Source: Cryptomeria japonica
Lineage: Eukaryota > Streptophyta > Pinopsida > Cupressales > Cupressaceae
DNA: 64,000 nt
Assembly (NCBI RefSeq): GCF_030272615.1
Contig: NC_081406.1
Coordinates: 246,317,218 to 246,381,217, forward strand
Direction of reading: 5' to 3'
Both the position numbers and the translations under genes were made by a program. How positions within the stretch are numbered: the first letter of the stretch is position 1; every line of letters starts with the position of its first letter. Below the pieces are notes generated by a model, which was not told the origin of the DNA, ran no database searches, and saw nothing but the letters and a program-made list of their open reading frames with translations. This document shows positions 55,286 through 64,000 of this stretch, one piece after another.

Positions 55286-58200
55286 AATCGACAGATAGAA
55301 CGAGTACACACGCAAGAGCAGATAACAGATTTGTCTGCTCCCAAAGTACAAATTCACCCATGCTTACAATCACTGCAAAACACTTCTAATTTATCAATGC
55401 CACAATTTGTTCCTTGTTTCAGAGTATTCTCAACTAATTAAATTGTCTTCTGCTCCACCCCCTCCTATTGTTATTGTCCATCGTTGGTAGTGATAAAATA
55501 TAGACCAAAATTTGTTCTACCCACGTTAGATATGAACGACAGAATAAGAGTACAAGACAACATAAAAACAATGCCAGAATTGGTGAGGCCAGAATCGTTT
55601 ATACTCCTTGCTGGCTTTTTTTATTCTTTTATAGCTGGTCCCAAGCAGAACACAGTAACTTGCACGTTGCATGTTTCAATTCCAACAAGATCAGATTCGC
55701 AAGTCCAAAAGAATATAAATTGTTTACAAAAATGTAATAAGAAACCTCCAAGATCTGACACATAAAGACATCCACTGGTCGTTCATAAGAGACATAAAGA
55801 CTAGAGATGGAAACATTAAATCCTTCATAAGAGACATCCAAGATGTATATCAATGAGGACAGATAAAAGAAGGTTCAGGTGGTCCTTGATAATTCTCCAT
55901 TGATATACTTTAGGTGGTCCTAAATGAATCATAAATGAATTCCACGCATAAAACTTCTACACACATTACTACCTTAACGGTAGAGAATATGTGTCATTTC
56001 ATGGAAGTTTCTTATATTTCAGAATTGTTCAGTTCTTTAATTATTCAATAATATTATTTAAAAATATTGAACTAGAAGCTTATAATAGAATAGAATTATC
56101 TATAAAGTCTTACGTGCAAAAAGCTGTGAATCTAGCTGGATACAAGTGGCGAGGGTTCTATTTTATTTGGAGTAATAAAATAACACCTTCACAAAAGCTG
56201 AAACATGACATATTTCATGCATTTACCTGTCATTTGCATGTCAAATTGTTTCAAAAATGGAATTTTGTTTACAGACATTTTGATGTCATTGTAGATGCCT
56301 CTCGGCATAACTCGGCATAATTATTTAATAATATTATATGGTAAGAATTCAAAGTTTTGGTGTAACCTTACCAATCATTTGAGTTATGCGGGGAAGCCCT
56401 TTTATTTTAATATACTTGCAATTTACTTTCTACAACACAAACATTAGATTCAGAAGTGTCAATTAAAACACTCAAATTAACAATAAAACATATATTATAA
56501 CATGATGAAATCATATTATAGTTCTAAGTTATCTGAATATAATATCATATAAATAATATCTTGAAAAAATATATCAACATACGTGAAAAAAAATACTTAA
56601 ATATTATAGTTGATGAATTAGTGCAAGGCCATTAGAAAACATTGCAATCTATCATTTGATATCAAGACATTAGAAACTCCATTTCCAATCATTGTATCTC
56701 CTTCACAAACCCTATATTCTCAACATACATTAAAGACACTATTATAGTGTGCTTTGTTTTATAAATTTTAAAATCTGTTTGTCTACAATTGTATAGGAAA
56801 TGACATGATACATTTATTGTATTCAATTTTAGAGTGTGTAAACTAAATCTCAAATAATAGTTGTATTTGTTGTATCTATGTAAATAGAAACAATATGAAA
56901 TTTAATCAGATGAAGTCCATGATCTTCCCATTGAGGAATATGTAGTATCCTACCCTAAATATTATTGTAGTTCTTTGCTATTTATCTTATTATATCATAT
57001 TGAGAAAATAGAGATAAAATTCATACAATCATCAATAATACTTGGAATATTTACATCACATTAGCATAAGAAGTTATGAATAAATATAATAAAGTTAAAA
57101 CTTAATCCTACTTTTTTTCTTTCAAATATGAACTTACTTTACAACTCAAAGTATATAGATTATATGTCGAATGCTATAGATTTATTTTGATGTTGTAGGT
57201 TAGTAGACTTTACTAAGTTACAAAAAATATACTTAAATTAAAAATGTAAGAAACTATGCTAGCCAAGATAGAGGTCCAACTATAGTCCACCTCAATTGGG
57301 CCTTTGCTTGGTTAAACTGCACCTTTCTCTCTTTCCCTAGATTAAGTGTTGATTAGATCAAAATAAAATATGAAACTTAATCTTTTATTAACTTGATAAT
57401 GAAAGAAATCATAGAATATGAAATTTAATCTTCATTAACTTGATAGATTTTATTACATATTCTTAAATCTACTAAGGGTATGTGCATAAAAATGGGGCAC
57501 CAAAAGGGGGTTTTAAATGACATTTTTTTCAAAATTAGTAAAAACTAATCTCAAATGAGAACTGAAGTTAATTATGCTCAAACTCCAAAGTTGTAAGGAT
57601 AATAAGAGTTGCAGTGCTTTGAATTTCCATTCTAAACTAATATTTATTTATTTTTAAATAGTAAAGATTAAGAAGTTCAAATAAGTGGAGTACACAAAGT
57701 GCTCTGTTTTTTTTTAAGAAAAATATAATATAATCCCTGGTGTGCTCTCCCTAAAATTTAACTTATTTTCAGTATTTCAATAATCACTTTGGTAGGAAAT
57801 TAGTTAACACATTGTGGTTTATGTTTAATTTTTCTGCTAATATTTTTATTAATATATGTCTTATACTGATTTTAAAGTAGACACATCTTGAAAAATAAAA
57901 ATTGAGTGAGTTCCCACCAATTTTTTTGGAAACTAATTAAAAATTATTATTTTGGTGTATATAATAGAGTATAGAATACAAAAAAATGGATTTTTTTTCA
58001 AATTTGGATTGAAAAATAAAACTAAAAATATTATAAATAGGTTTTAAATAAAAAAGAAAGACACTAAAAAAAGTTAAAGATAAAAACCTTAACATAAATA
58101 AAAAATGTAGAAACAAGTACATAGTTAGAAAGGTAAGAGATAGATTGACATTAATGTAGTATTTTTTGGCTCAACATTGAAGACATAAAAATTTGATAGA

Positions 58201-58369
58201 GAGCATACTTAGATTCAATTGCTTTTTAATAATTTACCAAAATGACTTTAAAATATCGATATGTAAGTTCAACCTTAAAGGTCATAAATAGCCAAGGTAG
58301 ATACAAATATGAGTACATTATAGCACACTCATTATAATATGCTCACAGTTTTGGAGAAGCAAAAATAAA

Positions 58370-58522
58370 ATAGAGAGAGAGATAGAGAGAAAGATTTAGA
58401 AAAGAAGAGAGATACAGAGTTATAAAGAGATGGAGAGAGGTAGAGGTAGAGGTAGACATACAAATAGAGGGATATAACCCCTCTCTCTATATGTATATGT
58501 ATGTATGTATATATGCATGTAT

Positions 58523-58564
<42 letters not shown>
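58370..58564. repeat. Low-complexity patch: (GA)-rich followed by (TA)n
   Basis: GAGAGATAGAGAGA-type and GGTAGAGGTAGAGG-type runs pass into TATG/TACA repeats and about 15 TA units ending at 58564. The minus-strand frames across it are artefacts. Confidence 0.9.
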
Positions 58565-58572
<8 letters not shown>

Positions 58573-58935
58573 AAGTTAATTTTAATACATTCATATAACA
58601 TATAATATAGAAGTCCGAGAAAGTTGCCCAACCCGAAACAGAAATAGGAGTAGACAATCCAAAAAATGCTCGCCCAAGGCAATAGACGAAGAACCATGGA
58701 CAAGTTTGATGCCCCAAAAAAGTAAAGATAAAATTGCAAGTCCATATCAAATAACCAGAGCTATTTGAAAAACCATTGACGAGAAAACAACTGATTCTGA
58801 GCATTGGAGAATGAGAGCAGGAGAGTCAAAACCAAACCCAAACCAGAGGGAGAAAAATGCCTACAGATATCAGCGGAGAGGAGATTGAGAAGAAGAGGTC
58901 GTAGAGGGGTCGACAAGCTGAACGATCATAGGCAC

Positions 58936-59534
58936 TCATTGTTGTATTAGCCATGGTTCGGGAGGAGGAAAGCAGACCGACTCCTTAGGAGGTTCCAGAC
59001 CCATGGCTTTCATTAACTCTTTAAGTTATGTCACCCAACCCTCAATTCTGTCTTCTGTAGCAAAAGAGGTGACGCCATCCTCCTCCAAGTAATCTTTAAT
59101 CCAATTCTTCTCATTTATCTTTGTTCAACTAAAGAGTTTCCTCATCCTCAATGCATAGAATGGGGAATCTTGGTGGTGGTTTCCCATTTCGAATTGTCAC
59201 CATGTAGTCCTTAGGCAGGGGAATGGTGGCGTTTTCATCTATATTTCTCATAACCTTGCTTAAATCTCCCAAGAAATCTGCCTTAAATACCTTTCTACAT
59301 AGAGCTTCGGTCTTTCTCCGAGTGAAGAAGAGTTGCTGCAAACACTGCCAGTATTTCCATGTTCACCCTATATTTGTGGTCTATCATAAGGAAATCATTT
59401 CCAAGAATGCACTTAACTACCCTTACTATGACAAAATGAGGCTCATTTACCACCTCCTACATACGTTTCTCTTTGATTTCACCCAAGAAAGCCATCTGTT
59501 GTTTGGAAGCAAATAAACAAATTGGGGAATCCAT
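58936..59534 (-). pseudogene. Unknown gene family, copy 2 (frameshifted)
   Basis: The inferred start at 59534 reads MDSPICLFASKQQMAFLGEI and aligns with copy 1 (MDTPIKLSSSKR, stop, MAFDGAI). A stop follows in KEKRM, then NEPHFVIVRVVKCILG. A +1/-1 shift near 59345 leads into the best-kept part (59341-59129): RRKTEALCRKVFKADFLGDL, SKVMRNIDENATIPLPKDY, IRNGKPPPRFPILCIEDEET. A further shift gives KDYLEEDGVTSF, matching DDFLKEEGLEL of copy 1. The frame ends near 58936. Copies are far diverged, but homology appears limited to the coding stretch, which suggests past selection on the protein. Function is unknown. Confidence 0.6.
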
Positions 59535-59695
59535 TCTCTCTCGGCTTTGCTTAGCTCAAACCCTACAAAAGAACCTAAATAAACTACCTCTCAAGCTGCA
59601 AATACAGTCTACAAAGAAAAAGAAATGACAAATAAGGTGAAAAAATTGCATCGGAAGATTTACATGCATTAACTCGGATAAGCATCAGTATCCTT

Positions 59696-60126
59696 TGTTG
59701 GTGTAAATAAATATTAATTATGGATATTATTAGGCTTTACCTAAGTTAACTTAGGATAATGCATTTTTTCGTAGTTTGGATTTGAGACACTTAGGGAAGT
59801 GTGCACATAGGGATAGAGCTTGTAGGATAAATTCCACCTTTTGTGGTCTTGTTTTGTTGTTACACTCCACATTCGGTGGGTCATCCACCTCTTGTGGAAT
59901 ATTATATTATTTCTTCTACCTACCCTTGTTTCTCATTGAACCACATGTCATGATTGTGTGCTCGTACATCCATATGGCCTTGCCTATATAAGAAGGCCTA
60001 TATTCATTGTATTGGTGAATCCAGTAGATCATTTTCATATTGATGAGAATACAGTTTGTTCTTGTCATTCTTTTGTCTCTATTTTTGTACTTTTCATTGT
60101 GTCCTTGATCTTGGCAAAATCTTACA
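59696..60126 (+). repeat. 5' LTR of Element 6 (431 bp)
   Basis: It begins TGTTGGTGTAAATAAATATT and ends AAATCTTACA directly before the primer-binding site. The five bases to the left (TCCTT) are the expected target duplication, whose partner is out of view. A TATA box lies at 59985-59992. Confidence 0.88.
59985..59992 (+). promoter_or_regulatory. TATA box of the Element 6 LTR promoter
   Basis: TATATAAG lies 290 bp into the LTR, flanked by the inverted words GGCCTT (59977-59982) and AAGGCC (59993-59998). Position and sequence fit the U3 promoter, with the transcript starting roughly 30 bp downstream. Confidence 0.7.
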
Positions 60127-60138
60127 TGGTATCAGAGC
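60127..60138 (+). promoter_or_regulatory. Primer-binding site of Element 6
   Basis: TGGTATCAGAGC, directly adjacent to the LTR, is a perfect initiator tRNA-Met complement. Confidence 0.93.
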
Positions 60139-61130
60139 CATTTGAGCTTCATTGATTGGTTTTTGGAGACATCGTGGAAGGATTCTATTTTCGGATCTGA
60201 GGGACTGCATTTTTTGGAGGCATCTTAGAGCGTTTTCAACCTCACCATTGTTTCCGGGAGGCCATTTCCATAAAAATCGAGTATAAATGCGACCTATTTT
60301 GGTGAAAATCGATTTTTGGGTGTGGAGGAAATTTTTTGCCCAATTCTGGCGGTATGGTACGAAATTTTTGGATTTTTTTCAAAAAAAAAAAAATTATTTT
60401 TTTCTGAAAATTATTTTTGAGATCCGTACCTTCTGCCCAGTCAGTAGCGCACAGTCAACGCCCAGTTAGCAGCACCCAGTCAACATTTTCTTTGGAAATT
60501 TTTAGACTCCTCTCCGTTGAGCAGTTTGGATTTTTGGGTCAAGTTTGGAGGCTCATAACTTGCTCAATTTTGCTCCTTTTTTGGGTACAAATTTTTTTGA
60601 TTTGGGCTAATTTTTCGTGCTCTTCACAATGGTATGGTTATTTTCTGGTTTTGGTGCACAGGGTTTTCAAAATTTTCAGATTCTCTCAGCTGTACCTGTC
60701 CAATCCTCAATTCTGCAACTTCAAAGGCCTCGTTTGAGTTCATACAACCTTCTTTTCAGGTGCCGTTTTTTTTAAAGTGCATGTTTTTTCATCTACTTTC
60801 ATAATCTATGATCAGATTTTAGAGATTTTAAGTAGAAATTGTACTTTCAGATATTGGTCTTATTTGACCTATTTGGTACTTGTAAATTGCTTGGATCTTA
60901 GTTTAGATCTCTTGCATTATTAGTTTGAGTCTCTTTTGGCCTTATTGAGGCAGTTGTAAAATTGAAATCGGAAGTCCACTTTGCCATTTTTTGCAAGTGG
61001 CCCATTGTACATGCACTAAGTATAAAGTGCCAAATCATCACTTTTGGGGGGGCTCTTTGATTGAATGAATTTGGGGGGTGTCTTGTGTGATTGTGCCTCT
61101 CTTCCCTTGTTCTCTTTCATTTTTGTTGCA
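60139..61130 (+). other. Untranslated leader of Element 6
   Basis: About 1 kb, T-rich with one A-run near 60382, and without a credible coding frame. Open stretches such as 60417-60737 are leucine- and phenylalanine-rich noise. The packaging signal would be expected here. Confidence 0.6.
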
Positions 61131-62120
61131 ATGAGTCCCCATAAATTTCCACCTTTAACTCCACATAATTATGCATCATGGAAAATTAAAGTATGGAGCA
61201 AATTAATGGAAAAAGGTCTCACGCATTACATAGATGGAACAATAGCAACACCACCTGATCCTAAGGCTGATCCTAATGCTCAATTAGAATGGCTCACTAA
61301 GAATTGCATGGCTCTTGGAACTTTGCGCAAGTATGTATCAAATGACCTCATCTTTCATATTGAGAAGTGTACTACAATCAAAGATACTTGGGATATGTTT
61401 CAGAGATTGTATGGTCAAGTTGATGAAATCAGAGGTTATAAGATTGACAATGAGCTCACCAACTTGGATCGCAAGAGTTTTGATACAATCCAAGATTATG
61501 TCACCAAAGCAAATGAGCTAAGAGCAAAGCTTAAGGATTGTGGAATTGACAAAAAAAATGCTCAATTGATATTCAACTTATTGGACAAGCTTGCACCAGA
61601 ATATGCAGCATTTGTGTCTAGCTTCCAAACTCATCATTTGACAGTGGGGAGTTCCTATGTTATGCCTTCATTTGATGCTTTAACAAAAATGTTGATAGTG
61701 GAACAATCTAAGTTGTTGAACATGGGGCTTCTCAAGTCTTCAAAGTCCTAGGCTTTGGTGGCTAATCAAGGGAATCAAGGAAGTCAAGGCAAAGATTCCA
61801 AGAAGAAGAAGAAGCACTCCAAGTCTAAGCCACAACGGGAAAAAAGACAATCATCCTCTCCATCACAAGGCGATTTTTCATCCTCTTCCAAGAAGGGGAC
61901 ACCACCTAAGAAGGATAAACCAACTTGTGCATATTGCAAGAAGTATGGTCATGATGAGCATCGATGCCACACAAAACAAGTTGATGAGTTAACTAATCTT
62001 CTTAAGAAAAACAACATCAACTTGCCATCCGCCTACACAAATAAGGATTCATCTCCTTCCTCTTCCACATATTCTAAGGGAAAAGGGCAAGCATTCGTGG
62101 CTACAACAGGTTCTTCACAG
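61131..62120 (+). pseudogene. Element 6 gag: Copia capsid and CCHC knuckle (one in-frame stop)
   Basis: I chose the ATG at 61131 (MSPHKFPPLTPHNYASWK) because it begins the conserved Copia gag N-terminus; the open frame extends upstream to 61065 without similarity. Motifs of the UBN2 family follow: NYASWKIKVWSKLMEKGL, DTWDMFQRLYG, LTNLDRKSFDTIQDYV, LLDKLAPEYAAF. After a TAG at 61749-61751 the frame continues with a Lys/Ser-rich linker and a CCHC knuckle, CAYCKKYGHDEHRC, at about 61926-61970. The frame runs on into protease. Gag forms the particle and binds RNA. Confidence 0.88.
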
Positions 62121-64000
62121 TAGTGGATACTTGACTTGGGTGCCTCATATCATATGGGTTCTACAAAGGAGTAGTTTTCTTCATTGGAGCCATCTAAGGT
62201 ACCTCACATTTACATAGGTGATGATACACAAGTAGAGGTTGAAGGGAAAGGTTCAGTTGACATGGATGATGGAACATTTGAGAATGTTCTCTATGTTCCT
62301 AACTTGTCTACCAACCTTCTCTCTATCTACCATATCACTCACTATGGGAATGGGAAAAAGGTTGAGTTTACACCTGATTCAGTTGTGGTAAAGGAACTTG
62401 ATGATGATGCCTTGGTAGCAGTGGGACAAGTCAATGACAACTCAAGGCTTTATTCATTCTCCCACTTTGTGCCAAGTTCACCTTCTAGGGCCTTGCTTAC
62501 TCATTCAAATTATGAAAGTAAGCTATGGCATGAGCGGTTTGGTCACCTCAACTACCGCTATCCTCAGCAGCTTAACACTAAAGACATGGTCACAAGTCTA
62601 CCTCGAATCAGTTTTTCAGAGGGTGTATGCTCAGGGTGTTCCATGGGCAAGCATCCCAAGGAGAAGTTTGATAAGGGGAAAGCTTGGAGAGCTTTGGAAG
62701 TTCTTCAACTTGTTCACAACACTGTAGCAGGTCCATTTCCAACACCTTCATTTAGCAAGGCCCGCTATGTCCTCACCTTCATTGATGACTACTCTCGCTT
62801 CACTTGGGTCTACTTTCTCATTCATAAGAGTGAAGTATTTGACAGATTTCAGGACTTCAAGACTCGTGCGGAGAAGCAATCTGGGAAAGTGGTCAAGATT
62901 ATTTGTACCGATAATGGAAGGGAATATGTGAACAAGAGACTTGAGGATTTTTGTACATTTGAGGGGATTGATCTCTAGCATTTTATAGCATACAGTCCAC
63001 AACAGAACGGAGTTGCAGAACGCAAGAATAGAACTCTCAAAGAAATGGCTAGCTGTATGATTCATGCATGTTCTCTTGATCCCGCTTTTTGGGCAGAGGC
63101 TATCAGTTGTGCCACACACATCCAGAATCGGGTTCCTCACAAAGCTTTGCAAGGTATTACTCCTTTTGAGGCTTGGGCAGGTAGGAAACCGATTGTGAGA
63201 CATTTTAGAGTCTTTGGGTGTCCAGCATGGGCTCGCATACCTCCACAAAAACGCAATGCATTGGAACCGCAGAGTCGGCCTTGCATATTTGTTGGATATC
63301 CTAAGGGTGTTAAGGCATATAGATTGATGGATCCTGAGACACATGAGGTGTTCATTGAGAGGAGTGTTCACTTTGAGGAAAGCTCTCCTAGCTTAGCCTC
63401 TCTACCTCCTCCACCTTCCTCCATTGTGGATAGTGATGCTAGTGATTCAAATGATGAGATTCCTTCAACTCTGACTCGCAGGGTTACACCTTTGCAGGAT
63501 CCACTTGCAGTTGAGGAGCCTCATTCTCCACCTCCACATAGACCTCGTTGGGCTTGACAGACACTTGAGTCAGTGGGTTCTCTTGTTGGGGATTCTTCAG
63601 ATACAGAGAGGACTCGATCACAGCATTAAGATCTTCCACATGCATTCATTGCTACCACTTTCGATCCACAGACATTTCGAGAAGCATCAGGGGTTCCTGA
63701 GTGGGACCAAGCTATGGAGGAAGAGTATAGTTCCTTGATGAGGAACAACACATGGGATTTAGTCCATCTCCCTAAGGGGAGAAAGATGGTTTGATTTAAG
63801 TGGATCTATCAGACCAAGTATGCTGCAGATGGTAGTGTGGATAAGTATAAGGCTTGACTTGTTGTGAAAGGTTTCTCTCAGGTTGTAGGTGTTGACTATA
63901 CTGAGACCTTTGCACCTGTAGCCAAGATGAAATCCATTCTCTTGACACTTGCTATTGCTGCAACTCATGGTTGGGCTATACATCAGATGGATGTGAAGAG
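62121..64000 (+). pseudogene. Element 6 pol: protease, integrase and start of RT (seven in-frame stops)
   Basis: It continues the gag frame after a TAG at 62121. Protease has WILDLGASYHM, where the catalytic D-S-G reads D-L-G. Integrase shows the HHCC zinc site (WHERFGHLN ... CSGCSMGKH) and the core residues D (LTFIDDYSRFTW), D (ICTDNGREY) and E (QQNGVAERKNRT), then the Copia block RVFGCPAWA. RT begins near 63640 with [37 protein letters not shown] and [11 protein letters not shown], and runs off the window before the catalytic xxDD. Stops lie at 62121, 62172, 62976, 63555, 63627, 63792 and 63855. It is inactive without suppression. Confidence 0.92.

Larger units (their letters stand above)
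54417..58935. other. AT-rich spacer without genes
   Basis: Apart from inverted-repeat arm 2 and a low-complexity patch, I see no coding frame, LTR hallmark or RNA gene. Open frames of 90 to 110 codons at 55484-55765 and 55991-56320 have no recognisable domain or supporting context. Confidence 0.55.
59696..64000 (+). mobile_element. Element 6: Ty1/Copia LTR retrotransposon, 5' two-thirds
   Basis: A 5' LTR (59696-60126), a perfect primer-binding site (60127-60138), a 1-kb untranslated leader and a single gag-pol frame from 61131 are present. The element leaves the window within RT. The domain order gag, protease, integrase, RT is diagnostic of Ty1/Copia. Eight in-frame stops but no frameshift are present over 956 codons. 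Confidence 0.93.

Noticed and set aside
55991-56320. 109-codon plus-strand frame in the AT-rich spacer
   Set aside because: No recognisable domain, no second copy, no context of expression; length is within chance for this base composition.

Overview
This 64-kb window looks like repeat-dominated nuclear DNA of a seed plant with a large genome. The lineage is an inference: long-LTR chromovirus, Copia families with GGTT/CCGG-rich LTRs, RNase H-bearing L1 LINEs and long AT-rich spacers would all fit a gymnosperm such as a conifer. I find no intact gene, no rRNA or tRNA gene, no CRISPR array and no bacterial-type operon. Almost all coding signal is decayed retrotransposon. The one exception is a pair of related, unrecognised gene remnants.

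Region 1 (1-5412). A minus-strand Copia element runs off the left edge (gag 1-916, 5' LTR 985-2539). It is inserted into the 5' part of a second minus-strand element (5' LTR 2697-3467). Next come a decayed Ty3/Gypsy RT relic (about 3880-4150) and the first piece of an old LTR-like sequence that starts at 4180.

Region 2 (5413-13994). A complete 6.9-kb minus-strand LTR element (5413-12345; LTRs of 904 and 912 bp, near-identical 5-bp target duplications) carries CCHC zinc knuckles and a long unrecognised open region, but no reverse transcriptase or integrase. It interrupts the old LTR-like sequence, which resumes at 12346.

Region 3 (13995-27001). A 13-kb plus-strand Ty3/Gypsy chromovirus (Tekay/Del-like) has 3.5-kb LTRs and a perfect GGAGA duplication. 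Its 5' LTR is enlarged by a probable 1.8-kb solo LTR (15699-17516). Its pol has lost the protease and the start of RT.

Region 4 (27002-36127). The last piece of the old LTR (27002-27703) abuts a plus-strand Gypsy derivative (27704-32905) with gag, a protease-like segment and an unrecognised proline-rich region, but no RT. An AT-rich spacer with one arm of a diverged inverted repeat follows.

Region 5 (36128-54416). A minus-strand L1-type LINE (LINE A), bounded by a perfect 17-bp duplication, contains a second, younger LINE (LINE B, 44764-52682) with its own perfect 17-bp duplication. LINE A also holds about 3.5 kb of foreign sequence in its 3' UTR, including one copy of the unknown gene family (37646-38221) and a duplicated microsatellite block.

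Region 6 (54417-64000). An AT-rich spacer carries the second inverted-repeat arm, then the second copy of the unknown gene (58936-59534). Last is a plus-strand Copia element (LTR 59696-60126) whose gag-pol is one uninterrupted frame broken only by eight stop codons. It runs off the right edge inside RT.

The window is best read as a nested insertion history. The elements do not work together as a pathway. The most novel items are the RT-less element with its large accessory reading frame, and the two-copy unknown gene family.
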